Positions 35,976 to 44,663 are shown, numbered from the stretch's first letter. The stretch is 64,000 bases of DNA from Pseudarthrobacter phenanthrenivorans (GCF_000813845.1 NZ_JWTB01000038.1:1-64000); one strand, 5' to 3'. The notes: generated by a model not told the origin, from the letters alone. A program made the numbers and translations.

Positions 35976-37274
35976 GTGAATTTCGCTCTCTACCGGGAGT
36001 TGCTTGCCATCCGGCCCATCCGCCGGCTGCTGTTGGTGGGCATGATTGCCCGCATCCCGCACTCGGCCGCCGGAGTGCTGCTGACCCTGCACATCGTGCT
36101 CACCCTGGGCCAGGGGTACGCGGCCGCCGGTGCCGCAGCCGCCGTCATGACCATCGGGATCGCCCTCGGCGCCCCGTGGCGGGGCAGGCGGGTGGACACC
36201 GTGGGCCTGCGGACCGCGCTTATTCCGTCCGTGATCTCGGAAACGGTGATCTGGTCCGTGGTTCCTCACGTGTCCTACAAGTGGCTGCTCCCACTCGTCT
36301 TCGTGGGCGGCCTGCTCACGCTGCCCATCTTCAGCGTGGTCCGGCAATCCCTCGGCGTCCTTGCCGACGGCGACCAGCGGCGGACGGCCTTCGCCCTCGA
36401 CGCCATCACCACGGAAATGGTGTTCATGATCGGCCCCGCCGCGGGAGCCGTGGTGGCCACCAGCGGGTTCACCACCGCCGGGCTGACCGTCGTGGGGGTG
36501 GCAACCTCCCTCGCCGGCCTGTTCCTGATGTGGTTCAATCCACCGACCCGCAGCCAGGGCATGACAGCGGAATGCGCCGAGGACGAACAGCACGCTGCGG
36601 AAGCTGCCGTCGTCTCCACTGCGCCCGCCCACGTCCAGGAGGCAGCAGCCGAGCTGGCACCGGCCGGCGCGGCCGCAACGGCCGCGCAGCGCGGACTCCG
36701 CGGAAAGCTGGCCGGTGGCTTCGCCTGGTTCACGGCCACGGTCGCGGCACTGTTTGCGGTGGCTGCCGGAGCCGGCATGGTCCTGAGCGGTACCGACGTG
36801 GGCATCGTCGCCGCGCTGGAGATCGGCGGACACCAAAGCGAGATCGGCATCGTCTTCGTCTTCTGGTGCGCCGCGTCGGTGGTGGGCGGCCTGGTCTACG
36901 GCGCCATGCACCGGCCCGTTCCGCCCATCATCCTGCTGCTGGGCATGGCTGCCCTGACCCTGCCCATGGCGTTCGCCCATGACACGTGGACGCTGGCGTT
37001 CGTCTCGGTCCTGCCGGGCCTGCTGTGCGCTCCTGTCCTGTCCGCGGCCTCCGAGAAGGTGGCAGACCTGGTGTCAGAAGAGCGGCGCGGCGAGGCGATG
37101 GGCTGGTACGGATCGGCCCTGACCGCCGGCGTTGCGCTTGGCTCACCGCTGGCCGGGATCTTCATCGACGTCATGGGACCTTCCGGCGGCTTTGTGTCCG
37201 TGGGCGCCGCCGGGGTGGTGCTCTGCCTGGTGGGGCTCGTCCTGCAGCAGCGCCGCCGGAAGGCCGCCGTCTGA
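35976..37274 (+). CDS. MFS transporter
   Basis: About 432 residues with twelve predicted membrane helices in two halves joined by an acidic/Ala-rich cytoplasmic loop near residues 185-240. The N-terminal motif ALGAPWRGRRVDTVGLR is the loop 2-3 signature of the superfamily. The substrate is unknown; the fold suits drug or metabolite efflux. GTG 35976 was chosen because GAAGGA lies 7 nt before it; GTG 35961, five codons earlier, has none. Confidence 0.86.
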   Translation: MNFALYRELLAIRPIRRLLLVGMIARIPHSAAGVLLTLHIVLTLGQGYAAAGAAAAVMTIGIALGAPWRGRRVDTVGLRTALIPSVISETVIWSVVPHVSYKWLLPLVFVGGLLTLPIFSVVRQSLGVLADGDQRRTAFALDAITTEMVFMIGPAAGAVVATSGFTTAGLTVVGVATSLAGLFLMWFNPPTRSQGMTAECAEDEQHAAEAAVVSTAPAHVQEAAAELAPAGAAATAAQRGLRGKLAGGFAWFTATVAALFAVAAGAGMVLSGTDVGIVAALEIGGHQSEIGIVFVFWCAASVVGGLVYGAMHRPVPPIILLLGMAALTLPMAFAHDTWTLAFVSVLPGLLCAPVLSAASEKVADLVSEERRGEAMGWYGSALTAGVALGSPLAGIFIDVMGPSGGFVSVGAAGVVLCLVGLVLQQRRRKAAV

Positions 37275-37314
37275 CGCCAGGACATTCCAATCGGGACACT
37301 TGGCCGGGAAACGA

Positions 37315-37352
37315 CGACGGCGGGACAGCCGTGAAAGGCCGTCCCGCCGTCG
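37315..37352. terminator. Bidirectional terminator between MFS and DUF1844 genes
   Basis: CGACGGCGGGAC (37315-37326) pairs with GTCCCGCCGTCG (37341-37352), a 12-bp stem. A smaller GCC/GGC stem lies in the loop. It is placed between two converging genes. Confidence 0.8.
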
Positions 37353-37376
37353 GACGCTGCTTGGGGGAGTTCTTCC

Positions 37377-37763
37377 TTAGTTGACTGCCCCAGTGTACTT
37401 TTCGCCCGGGCCCTTGCCCGGAGCATCCGGGATCAGGGATTCCTCGCGGAAAGCCAGCTGGAGCGACCGGAGACCGTCGCGCAACGGACCCGCGTGCTGG
37501 GAGCCGATTTCGGGGGCGGCGGCGGTGACCAGGCCGGCCAGCGCGGTGATGAGTTTCCGGGCCTCGTCAAGGTCCTTCAGCTCGGCGGCGTTGTCCTCGG
37601 CCGCCAGGCCTAGCTTGACCGCGGCGGCGCTCATCAGGTGCACGGCGGCGGTGGTGATGACCTCGATGGCCGGAACCTCCGAGATGTCCCGGATCTGCTG
37701 GGAAACGTCTGCGCCTGCCGCTGCGGGCTCGAAGACGTGTGAATTACTGTCTGGGGTGCTCAT
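37377..37763 (-). CDS. DUF1844 domain-containing protein
   Basis: 128 residues, soluble. It matches DUF1844 through IEVITTAAVHLMSAAAVKLG and DEARKLITALAGLVTAAAPE. The family is of unknown function and is often found next to infC in actinobacteria, as here in divergent orientation. The C-terminal 40 residues are variable. Confidence 0.88.
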   Translation of the reverse strand: MSTPDSNSHVFEPAAAGADVSQQIRDISEVPAIEVITTAAVHLMSAAAVKLGLAAEDNAAELKDLDEARKLITALAGLVTAAAPEIGSQHAGPLRDGLRSLQLAFREESLIPDAPGKGPGEKYTGAVN

Positions 37764-38122
37764 ACTGGTAAGCTTGACACAGACCGACTGGATGTCGTTA
37801 TTTCAGGGATTGTCCAAACAATCAGGTTCCCAACAGCGCTTTCCGGCGTTGGCGGGAATTTTTTCTGTAGAATGGCATTCAGTTTGCAAGCGGAGATCTC
37901 TCCCACCCGCGTCAGCCGCTGTCCCAGGCGTTCCGTTGGAACCCGCCCGGGGCGCAAGGTTGCCGGGTACCTGGTTGGGCATGGACCGGCATTGCCGGGA
38001 CCGTGCGCGTGCAGCCCTTTTAGGGTTTGCGCCGGCCAACCTTTTTTGAGGCCTTCGATTGCTCCGGCAATTGGGGGCCTTCTCTGTTTGCCGGAACCCA
38101 CAACAACCACAGGAGCTTTAAC
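37764..38122 (+). other. infC leader with candidate transcription attenuator
   Basis: 359 bp without a gene. AAGGTTGCCGG (37956-37966) can pair with CCGGCCAACCTT (38032-38043, one bulge), and a run of six T follows at 38042-38047, a rho-independent terminator shape. A second hairpin (GAGGCC...GGCCTT around 38047-38081) lies between it and the ribosome site AGGAG at 38112. Such leaders allow control of the infC-rpmI-rplT operon. TTGACA at 37774-37779 has only a poor -10. Confidence 0.55.
37868..37873 (+). promoter_or_regulatory. Candidate -10 element for the infC operon
   Basis: TAGAAT preceded by TG gives TGTAGAATGG, a strong actinobacterial -10, but no good -35 lies 16-19 bp upstream. Use of this site would give a leader of about 245 nt before infC. 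Confidence 0.45.
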
Positions 38123-39172
38123 ATTAGCGAGCCAAGAATCAATGAGCGTATCCGCGTCCCCGAGGTGCGGCTGGTCGGCCCTGCAGGTGAACAGGTAGGA
38201 ATCGTCCGCATTGAGGATGCCCTGCGACTGGCTGCCGAGTCCGACCTTGATCTCGTTGAAGTCGCACCTCAGGCGAAGCCTCCGGTGTGCAAGCTGATGG
38301 ACTTCGGCAAGTACAAGTACGAGGCCGCAGTCAAGGCGCGTGAAGCCCGGAAGAACCAGACGAACACCGTTCTGAAGGAAATCCGCTTCCGCCTGAAGAT
38401 CGACACCCATGACTACGAGACCAAGCGCGGCCACGCCCTCCGCTTCCTCGGAGCCGGGGACAAGGTCAAGGCCATGATCCAGTTCCGTGGCCGTGAGCAG
38501 CAGCGTCCGGAGATGGGCATCCGCCTGCTCCAGCGCTTCGCGGACGACGTCGCCGAAGTTGGCGTGGTGGAGTCCAGCCCCCGCATCGACGGCCGCAACA
38601 TGGTCATGGTGGTCGGCCCGCTGAAGAACAAGGCTGAGGCCAAGGCCGAAGCCCGGCGCGCCACCCAGCGTGCCGAAGCCAAGGCGCAGAACGAAGCCAA
38701 GGCCGCGGGACGGGTTGACACCTCCGGTGACGACCAGGCCCCGATGACGCAGTCGCTGGCGGATCTCCTGCCTGAAGGCTTCACCGTGTCCACCGAGCCG
38801 GCAGCGCCCGCCGCGGAATCTCCCGCCACGGAAGCTCCGGCGGCGGACACCGCCACGGTTGAGGCGCCTGAAGCCCCGAAGCAGGAAGCTCCGAAGCAGG
38901 AGGCTCCGAAGGCTGCGGTTGCTCCGAAGCAGGAAGCACCCAAGGCTGAAGCGCCGAAAGCTGCTGCACCGAAGGCGGCAGCACCGAAGGCCACCGCTCC
39001 GGCGCCCAAGCCTGCGGTAGCTGCCAAGCCCGAAGCTGCCGCGCCGGCAGCGCCGAAGCCGGCCGCCGTGCCTGCGCCGCCGAAGCCGGTGGCAAGGCCT
39101 GCTGCACCGAAGCCTGCTGCCCGCCCTGCTCCCAAGGCAGTGCCGAAGCCGGCCGGTAAGAAGACCAACTAG
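38123..39172 (+). CDS. infC: Translation initiation factor IF-3 with long Ala/Pro/Lys tail
   Basis: 349 residues starting at the rare codon AUU. The first residues are (M)SEPRINERIRVPEVRLVG, the exact family N-terminus, and AGGAG lies 7-8 nt upstream, so AUU at 38123 is preferred over an ATG 32 codons earlier. The N domain (VEVAPQAKPPVCKLMDFGKY) and C domain (IRFRLKIDTHDYETKRGHAL, VKAMIQFRGREQQRPEMG) are complete by about residue 180. The remaining ~165 residues are a tail rich in Ala, Pro, Lys and Glu, beyond the usual ~180-residue length. In E. coli the AUU start underlies IF-3 autoregulation; the same logic is likely here. Confidence 0.93.
   Translation: MSEPRINERIRVPEVRLVGPAGEQVGIVRIEDALRLAAESDLDLVEVAPQAKPPVCKLMDFGKYKYEAAVKAREARKNQTNTVLKEIRFRLKIDTHDYETKRGHALRFLGAGDKVKAMIQFRGREQQRPEMGIRLLQRFADDVAEVGVVESSPRIDGRNMVMVVGPLKNKAEAKAEARRATQRAEAKAQNEAKAAGRVDTSGDDQAPMTQSLADLLPEGFTVSTEPAAPAAESPATEAPAADTATVEAPEAPKQEAPKQEAPKAAVAPKQEAPKAEAPKAAAPKAAAPKATAPAPKPAVAAKPEAAAPAAPKPAAVPAPPKPVARPAAPKPAARPAPKAVPKPAGKKTN
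38866..39165 (+). repeat. Low-complexity repeat encoding the IF-3 tail
   Basis: Degenerate repeats of codons for APKQEAPK and PAAPKPA units. PKQEA occurs three times close together, then PKAAA units, then PKP units. The region is in frame, so it is a coding repeat rather than an intergenic one. Such tracts may vary in length between strains. Confidence 0.75.
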
Positions 39173-39290
39173 TTCACAGCTGCCGGGGTGCGCCCCCGGC
39201 AGTCAGCAACCAGCATGCCGCCCGCAGGGGTGGCTGCGCGATAGAACTGCCGGCCTCCGGGCCCGCAGACACGTTAGGAGATCGGTTCCC

Positions 39291-39485
39291 ATGCCGAAGA
39301 TGAAGACCCACAGTGGTGCCAAGAAGCGCTTCAAGCTGACCGGCAGCGGCAAGCTGCGCCGCCAGCAGGCCAACCGCCGCCACTACCTGGAGCACAAGTC
39401 CAGCCGTCTGACCCGCCGCCTCGCCGGTGACAGGATCGTCTTCAAGGGCGACGCCAAGGTCATCCGGAAGATGCTCGGCATCTAG
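39291..39485 (+). CDS. rpmI: 50S ribosomal protein L35
   Basis: 64 residues, full length: MPKMKTHSGAKKRFKLTGSG at the start and a conserved RRRLAGDR-type basic centre. The ATG is preceded by AGGAG. It is the second gene of the infC operon, 118 bp after infC. Confidence 0.97.
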   Translation: MPKMKTHSGAKKRFKLTGSGKLRRQQANRRHYLEHKSSRLTRRLAGDRIVFKGDAKVIRKMLGI

Positions 39486-39602
39486 TTCCAAGTTCATTGA
39501 CGGACTGCCCCCTGGTGGTCCATCACCTGCCAAACAGCCTTCTCAGGCCGCCGGACTGCCGGCAACAGATGCTTGGGATCAGATTTTCGAAGGAGTACGC
39601 AC

Positions 39603-39992
39603 GTGGCACGTGTGAAGAGGGCGGTTAACGCCCACAAGAAGCGCCGGGTTGTCCTGGAACGGGCAAAGGGTTACCGCGGACAGCGTTCGCGCCTGTACCG
39701 CAAGGCCAAAGAGCAGCTGCTGCACTCGTTTGTGTACAGCTACGGCGACCGCAAGAAGAAGAAGGGTGACTTCCGCCGCCTGTGGATCCAGCGCATCAAC
39801 GCTGCCTCCCGCGCCAACGGCCTCACCTACAACCGCCTCATCCAGGGCCTGAAGGCCGCCGAGGTCGAGGTTGACCGCCGTATGCTGGCCGAGCTTGCCG
39901 TCTCCGACGCCAACGCCTTCGCCGCACTGGTCCAGGTGGCCAAGGACTCCCTGCCGGCAGACACCTCCGCCAAGAAGGTTGCCGCAGCCTAG
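39603..39992 (+). CDS. rplT: 50S ribosomal protein L20
   Basis: 129 residues, GTG start. ARVKRAVNAHKKRR, KGYRGQRSRLYRKAKEQL and SYGDRKKKKGDFRRLW are the standard rRNA-binding blocks. GTG 39603 was chosen over an upstream ATG because AAGGAG is correctly spaced and L20 begins here. L20 represses this operon in some bacteria, which makes the infC leader a possible target. Confidence 0.97.
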   Translation: MARVKRAVNAHKKRRVVLERAKGYRGQRSRLYRKAKEQLLHSFVYSYGDRKKKKGDFRRLWIQRINAASRANGLTYNRLIQGLKAAEVEVDRRMLAELAVSDANAFAALVQVAKDSLPADTSAKKVAAA

Positions 39993-40002
39993 CAGCCGCT
40001 GT

Positions 40003-40022
40003 GGCCCCTCGCCTGAGGGGCC
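40003..40022 (+). terminator. Terminator of the infC-rpmI-rplT operon
   Basis: GGCCCCTC (40003-40010), loop GCCT, GAGGGGCC (40015-40022): an 8-bp GC-rich stem 10 bp after the rplT stop. Confidence 0.75.
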
Positions 40023-40061
40023 GGTTCAGGAACAGGTGGCAGCAGCTACTACAGTTCTTGT

Positions 40062-41042
40062 ATGAACAAATCCGGGCGCCCGCAAGATCTTCCACTGTCC
40101 AACCCCCGAGCCGATCGGGTCCGGGACGTGGCAAAACTTGCAGGGCGCCCGGGCCGTTTAAAGCGCGGCCATTTCCTGGCCGAGGGACCGCAGGCCGTCC
40201 GGGAAGCCCTCAAGCTCCACCAGCAGCGCATTGCGTCGGGCGCCCCCGGCGTGGTTACCGAGGTATTCGCCAGTGAAAGCTGCCTTGACCGGTTCCCGGA
40301 ATTCGAGGAGCTGGCCGCAGGCACCAACGCGCGGCTGGCCACCGACGAGGTCCTTGCAGCCATGGCGGACACCGTGAACCCCCAGGGGATCGTGGCAGTC
40401 TGCCGTTTCCTCGACGTTCCACTGGCGGACGTGCTCGACGCGGGCCCACGCCTGATCGCCGTCCTCTGCCAGGTCCGTGATCCCGGGAATGCGGGAACCG
40501 TCCTGCGCGCAGCCGACTCAGCCGGCGCAGATGCCGTGGTGTTCACCACCTCCAGCGTGGACATCTACAATCCGAAGGCTGTCCGCTCCACCGCCGGTTC
40601 CTTGTTCCACCTGCCCGTTGCCTTGGCCGTGGATCCCGCGGAACTGGCGGCTGAGTGCAAGGCCCGTGGCATCGGCGTCCTCGCCGCGGACGGTTACGGC
40701 CAGCTGGACCTCGACGTTCTCCAGGATGAGAGCGCCCGGCGCAGGCTCACCGGATCGGGGCCGGACTCCGTGTATGACCTTGCCGGACCCACCGCATGGT
40801 TCTTCGGCAATGAAGCCCAGGGACTCTCCGATGAAGAGCTGGAACTGGCAGACCACCGTGTGGCAGTCCCCGTGTACGGCGCCGCCGAAAGCCTCAACCT
40901 GGGAACGGCGGCTACTGTCTGCCTCTACGCCAGTGCCCGCTCCCAGCGCAGGACAGACGCTGCCGGGGGAGCGCACGTGGCCGGGGCCCACGGCGAAGCA
41001 GGGGAACCCGTTGCAGCAGGGGAACCGGACCGGGCACGGTAG
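40062..41042 (+). CDS. TrmH/SpoU-family RNA 2'-O-methyltransferase
   Basis: 326 residues. The SPOUT knot motifs are clear: RDPGNAGTVLRAADSAGADA, WFFGNEAQGLS and VPVYGAAESLNLGTAATVCL. An N-terminal substrate-binding domain precedes them, and about 35 residues of low complexity end the protein. Members methylate 23S rRNA or tRNA; the exact site is not predictable. TACAGT (40050-40055) ends 6 nt before the ATG, so it seems to be leaderless and separate from the rplT operon. This gene often follows rplT in actinobacteria. Confidence 0.92.
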   Translation: MNKSGRPQDLPLSNPRADRVRDVAKLAGRPGRLKRGHFLAEGPQAVREALKLHQQRIASGAPGVVTEVFASESCLDRFPEFEELAAGTNARLATDEVLAAMADTVNPQGIVAVCRFLDVPLADVLDAGPRLIAVLCQVRDPGNAGTVLRAADSAGADAVVFTTSSVDIYNPKAVRSTAGSLFHLPVALAVDPAELAAECKARGIGVLAADGYGQLDLDVLQDESARRRLTGSGPDSVYDLAGPTAWFFGNEAQGLSDEELELADHRVAVPVYGAAESLNLGTAATVCLYASARSQRRTDAAGGAHVAGAHGEAGEPVAAGEPDRAR

Positions 41043-41136
41043 GGAAGGACAACGGGGTAGCTGCGCAGGAGATTCGTCAGGCCCACTGCGTGGTGGGCCA
41101 TACTTCGCGGGTCGGGGATCTCCGGGCACAAGAAAA

Positions 41137-41156
41137 GGCCCCGGATTTCCGGGGCC
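41137..41156. terminator. Terminator hairpin between rRNA methyltransferase and glsB-like gene
   Basis: GGCCCCGGA (41137-41145) pairs with TCCGGGGCC (41148-41156). AAAA at 41133-41136 gives a U-tract for the leftward gene, so it chiefly terminates the GlsB-like gene. Confidence 0.85.
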
Positions 41157-41181
41157 CATCGGTTATTCGTTGACAGAGCGG

Positions 41182-41457
41182 TCAGGGTGCGCGGGTAGCT
41201 TTTCCGCGTCCGGTGACTGCTCCGTAGATGCCGGCAACAAGCAGGCCGCCGACGATAGCGAGAATCCAGGTGCCAAGGTCGAAGAAGGCAAGATCGCCCT
41301 TGTTGAACAGGAGGCTGCCAATCCAGCCGCCCACAATGGCTCCAACCACACCGAGGATGAGGCTGGTTACCCAGCCGCCGCCGACCCGTCCGGGCATGAC
41401 GGCTTTAACGATGGCCCCGACAATCAGGCCCAAAATAATCCAAGCAAGAAAACCCAT
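41182..41457 (-). CDS. GlsB/YeaQ/YmgE family stress membrane protein
   Basis: 91 residues with three hydrophobic segments. MGFLAWIILGLIVGAIVKAV and GGWVTSLILGVVGAIVGGWI match the transglycosylase-associated protein family, often induced by general stress. Its molecular function is unknown. AAGGAGGAG precedes the ATG, a strong ribosome site that fits high expression. Confidence 0.93.
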   Translation of the reverse strand: MGFLAWIILGLIVGAIVKAVMPGRVGGGWVTSLILGVVGAIVGGWIGSLLFNKGDLAFFDLGTWILAIVGGLLVAGIYGAVTGRGKATRAP

Positions 41458-41572
41458 GTCTCCTCCTTATTGTGACCGGGATTAATAGTCCCGATGAGCC
41501 TCAAGCTAACATAAGGGCCCTGCAAAGTCAGTAGCACGGAGGGCTGCGTTGCCGCATCGTTAGCAGCGGTGC

Positions 41573-41601
41573 GGGCGGATCCGGCGCGGCCGGATCCGCC
41601 C
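41573..41601 (-). terminator. Terminator of the leftward MFS gene
   Basis: GGGCGGATCCGG (41573-41584) and its complement (41590-41601) form a perfect 12-bp stem with a 5-nt loop, 6 bp beyond the MFS stop. The rest of the 150-bp gap up to the GlsB-like start carries nothing else obvious. Confidence 0.85.
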
Positions 41602-41607
41602 CGGAAT

Positions 41608-42816
41608 TCAGGCGGCCAGGGGCTTTTTCCGCTCGAGCAGCCCGCTGAGGAGGGCGACGCCGAAGCCCAGGACAGCGAGGACGGCACCTACCAGGGCGGG
41701 GGCCGTAAAGCCCCAACCGAGGGCAATGACGAGGCCGCCCAGGAATGCTCCGAGCGCGTTGGCCACGTTCAGGCCGGCATGGTTGAGGGATGACGCCAGC
41801 GAGGGTGCGTCAGGTGAGGCGTCCAGCAGGCGGGTCTGCAGGGCCGGTATCAGCATGGATCCCGAGGCGCCCACCACGAACACCATGACCATGGCGCTCC
41901 ACGCCCAGTGCGCTGCCACCGCGTACACCACCAGGGCCACGGCAATGGCTGGCAGCACCCGGTACAGGGTGCCCATGACGGATTTGTCGGCAAGGCGGCC
42001 GCCGATGACGTTCCCTGCCACCATGCCCAGGCCGTACAGCGCCACGACCAGGGGGATCAGGGTGGACGGGATGCCGGCGACAGCGGTCATGGTGTGGGCA
42101 ATGTAGGTATACGTGGCGAAGAAGCCCCCAAAACCCACGATTCCCACCAGGAGCGCGAGCCACACCTGGAGGCGTTTGAGGGCCCCCAGTTCACGCCGGA
42201 TGCTCGCATCCGGGTGGGCATGCTGGAAGGGCACGTATTTCCAGACGAGGACCAGCGTGAGCAGGCCGATGGCGCCCACGAGGATGAACAGCAGCCGCCA
42301 GCCGAAGGTTTGGCCAACCCAGGTGGCGAAGGGAACTCCCACGACGTTGGAGACGCTGAGCCCCGCCATGACCATGGAGATGGCCCAGCCCCGCCGGGTG
42401 GCCGGGACCAGGGACGCGGCGATCACGGCGGCAACCCCGAAGAACGCCCCGTGCGGCAGGCCGGCGGCGAAGCGGGACAGCAGCATCGTCCCGTAATCGG
42501 GGGCAAGGTAGGAGGCCAGGTTCGCGATGGTGAAGAACAGCAGGAGGCCCAGTGCAAGTCTCTTGCGGGGGAGCTTTGCGCCGACGGCGGCCAGGAGTGG
42601 GGCTCCCACCACGACGCCCAGCGCATAGGCGGAGATCAGGTTCCCGGCCTCTGGGGTGCTGATGGCCAGCCCCTGCTCCACTTCCTTCAGCAGGCCCATC
42701 ATGGTGAACTCGGTGACGCCGATCCCCACCCCGCCCATGGCCAGGGCAAAAATAGCCATTCCAACGCGCGGGGTTTTGGTGCCGGTTGCCGTGGTGGGGG
42801 TAAGGACGCTGCTCAT
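41608..42816 (-). CDS. MFS transporter, AraJ-type arabinose/drug efflux family
   Basis: 402 residues, twelve membrane helices. MAIFALAMGGVGIGVTEFTM at the start, SAYALGVVVGAPLLAA and the loop motif LPRKRLALGLLLF, then RFAAGLPHGAFFGVAAVIAA, are typical of the AraJ/YdhP branch of drug:H+ antiporters. The substrate is unknown. The start at MSSVLTPTT was chosen over an ATG 13 codons upstream because homology begins just after it; the ribosome site is weak. It stands alone with its own terminator. Confidence 0.9.
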   Translation of the reverse strand: MSSVLTPTTATGTKTPRVGMAIFALAMGGVGIGVTEFTMMGLLKEVEQGLAISTPEAGNLISAYALGVVVGAPLLAAVGAKLPRKRLALGLLLFFTIANLASYLAPDYGTMLLSRFAAGLPHGAFFGVAAVIAASLVPATRRGWAISMVMAGLSVSNVVGVPFATWVGQTFGWRLLFILVGAIGLLTLVLVWKYVPFQHAHPDASIRRELGALKRLQVWLALLVGIVGFGGFFATYTYIAHTMTAVAGIPSTLIPLVVALYGLGMVAGNVIGGRLADKSVMGTLYRVLPAIAVALVVYAVAAHWAWSAMVMVFVVGASGSMLIPALQTRLLDASPDAPSLASSLNHAGLNVANALGAFLGGLVIALGWGFTAPALVGAVLAVLGFGVALLSGLLERKKPLAA

Positions 42817-42990
42817 GTGCCTGCTTTTCAAAGGGTGGGACTGGAACGAATGCATGCCACGGCAATGGGGCAGGACTTCCGGACACTGGGACTAACCCCG
42901 GGCCAGCGGGACGTATTCCCTGCGGCCTGCCCGCGGTGGGGCGCAGGCTGTGTTCCGGAACCCTTCCATTGTGGCCCATAGAATGGGCCG

Positions 42991-43446
42991 GTGACTGGAC
43001 TGATTGAGGTAGTGGGCGCAGCCGTGGTGGACCGCCTGGCGGATCCGGCCGCTTTGCTGGTGGCACGGCGGAGTGCGCCGGAGCACCTGGCAGGGCTGTG
43101 GGAGTTCCCAGGCGGCAAGGTTGAACCCGGCGAGGAACCTGAAGCGGCGCTGGTGCGCGAGTTGGCCGAGGAACTGGGAATCAGCGCCCGGCTGGGGTCA
43201 GAGCTGCCCGCCGGGCAAGGGGCCGGCTGGCCGCTCAACGACCGTGCACGCATGCGGGTGTGGTTCGCCGAGGTTACAGGGGGTGAACCCCGGCCGCTGG
43301 AAGACCATGACGAGCTGCGCTGGGTTGAACTCGCTGACCGGGATGCGGTCCTCGGCCTGCCCTGGATCCCCGCAGATTATCCGATTGTGCGGGCGCTGCT
43401 GGACTCCGTGGCGGCGCTGGTGCCGGAGGGCCCGCACGAAGGCTAA
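42991..43446 (+). CDS. mutT: NUDIX hydrolase, MutT-like
   Basis: 151 residues, GTG start. The Nudix box GGKVEPGEEPEAALVRELAE-EL-GI is complete, preceded by LWEFP as in 8-oxo-dGTP diphosphatases. It is therefore a likely nucleotide-pool cleaner, although substrate cannot be proved. TAGAAT (42979-42984) ends 6 nt before GTG and no Shine-Dalgarno is present, a leaderless layout. It converges on the radical SAM gene. Confidence 0.9.
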   Translation: MTGLIEVVGAAVVDRLADPAALLVARRSAPEHLAGLWEFPGGKVEPGEEPEAALVRELAEELGISARLGSELPAGQGAGWPLNDRARMRVWFAEVTGGEPRPLEDHDELRWVELADRDAVLGLPWIPADYPIVRALLDSVAALVPEGPHEG

Positions 43447-43537
43447 GCCGGCGGGCAGGCTGGAACAGGGGACCGCGGGCTCCTTGATGCCTGGACCAGG
43501 GGCACCTGAACAGCGACCCCCCCCAAAACCGCGTCAG

Positions 43538-44656
43538 CTAGAACAACGAGTCCTGCACCGCCTGTCCCCGCAGTGACGGGGACGGCGGGGAAGAACCGGC
43601 AGGGGCGGCGCCACCACCCGCGGCAGGGATGATGCCCGCGGGGTATTCCGCTTCCTCGGCCCGGGGATCGTCGAGGTCGCGATGGCTGAAGCCGGAAGAA
43701 TGGGAGAAGCCGTGGCGTGCTTTGAAGTACCGGACCCTCCCCGCCAGCCACGTCCGGTATTCCTTGCTCGCGTAGGAGCCGGTCCCGTACAGCCGCCGGT
43801 ACTTGCCGGCAAGTTCTGGGTGGTGCGCCGCGATCCACTTCATGAACCACTCCCTGGTACCAGGCTTCAAGTACAGGGCGCCAGCGCTGACCCCGGTTGC
43901 TCCGGCTGCGGCCAGGGAGCCGAACAGGGCATCCAGGGCTTCGTCACTGTCGGACAACCACGGCAGGATGGGCATGGCCATCACGCCACAGGGGAGGCCG
44001 GCCTCGCGAAGCCGCGACACCAGCTTGAGCCGCGCCCTGGGTCCCGGCGTCCCGGGTTCGATCGCCTCTGACAGGGCCTCATTGGTCATGGCCAGGGATA
44101 TCCCCAGGCCCACCGGAACCTGGGTGGCGGCGCTCTTGAGCAACGGAATGTCGCGCGCCAGCAGCGTTCCCTTGGTCAGGATCGACAGCGGCGTGCCGGA
44201 TTCGGCCAGGGCGGCGATGATGCCCGGCATGAGCCGGTACCTTCCCTCTGCCCGCTGGTACGGATCGGTGTTGGTGCCCAGTGCCACCTGCTGCCGCGTC
44301 CAGGACGGCTTGGCCAGTTCCTTCCGGAGGACCTCCGCTGCGTTCACCTTCACCACCACCTGGCTGTCAAAGTCCATGCCGGCGTCGAAGTCCAGGTAGG
44401 TGTGGGACTTGCGTGCAAAGCAGTACACGCAGGCGTGGCTGCAGCCGCGGTACGGGTTGACCGTCCATTCGAAGGGCATCTTCGACCCGGTGGGAACCCT
44501 GTTGAGCACCGATTTGGCGGTGACCTCGTGGAAGGTGATGCCGGCGAATTCCGGGGTAGTGACGGACCGCACCAGCCCTGCCAGCGGAAGGAGCGCCGGC
44601 CGTGCTGCGGCCGGAGCATCCGGAGTGGGCACCAGGGCCTGTGCTTCCCATCTCAT
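43538..44656 (-). CDS. Rv2578c-family radical SAM protein under an SOS box
   Basis: 372 residues. The cluster motif is GCSHACVYC (Cys72, Cys76, Cys79), preceded by NPYRGC and followed by FARKSHTYLDFDAGMDFDSQ, the signature of the Rv2578c/SplB-related branch. TNTDPYQRAEGRYRLMPGI and LTKGTLLARDIPLL follow. Spore photoproduct lyase and relatives repair DNA, but this branch has no proven reaction. The ATG at 44656 was chosen over a longer in-frame start because the longer one would place the SOS box inside the coding region. The last 60 residues are Pro/Ala-rich. Confidence 0.88.
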   Translation of the reverse strand: MRWEAQALVPTPDAPAAARPALLPLAGLVRSVTTPEFAGITFHEVTAKSVLNRVPTGSKMPFEWTVNPYRGCSHACVYCFARKSHTYLDFDAGMDFDSQVVVKVNAAEVLRKELAKPSWTRQQVALGTNTDPYQRAEGRYRLMPGIIAALAESGTPLSILTKGTLLARDIPLLKSAATQVPVGLGISLAMTNEALSEAIEPGTPGPRARLKLVSRLREAGLPCGVMAMPILPWLSDSDEALDALFGSLAAAGATGVSAGALYLKPGTREWFMKWIAAHHPELAGKYRRLYGTGSYASKEYRTWLAGRVRYFKARHGFSHSSGFSHRDLDDPRAEEAEYPAGIIPAAGGGAAPAGSSPPSPSLRGQAVQDSLF

Positions 44657-44663
44657 GCACCCA

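Noticed and set aside
37774..37803. TTGACA as the -35 of the infC promoter
   Set aside because: The matching -10 would be GTTATT or TTATTT, both poor; TAGAAT at 37868 is better, though its -35 is weak.
38866..39165. Repeat array that might be a CRISPR or intergenic minisatellite
   Set aside because: It is in frame with infC, has codon-sized degenerate units and no uniform spacers.
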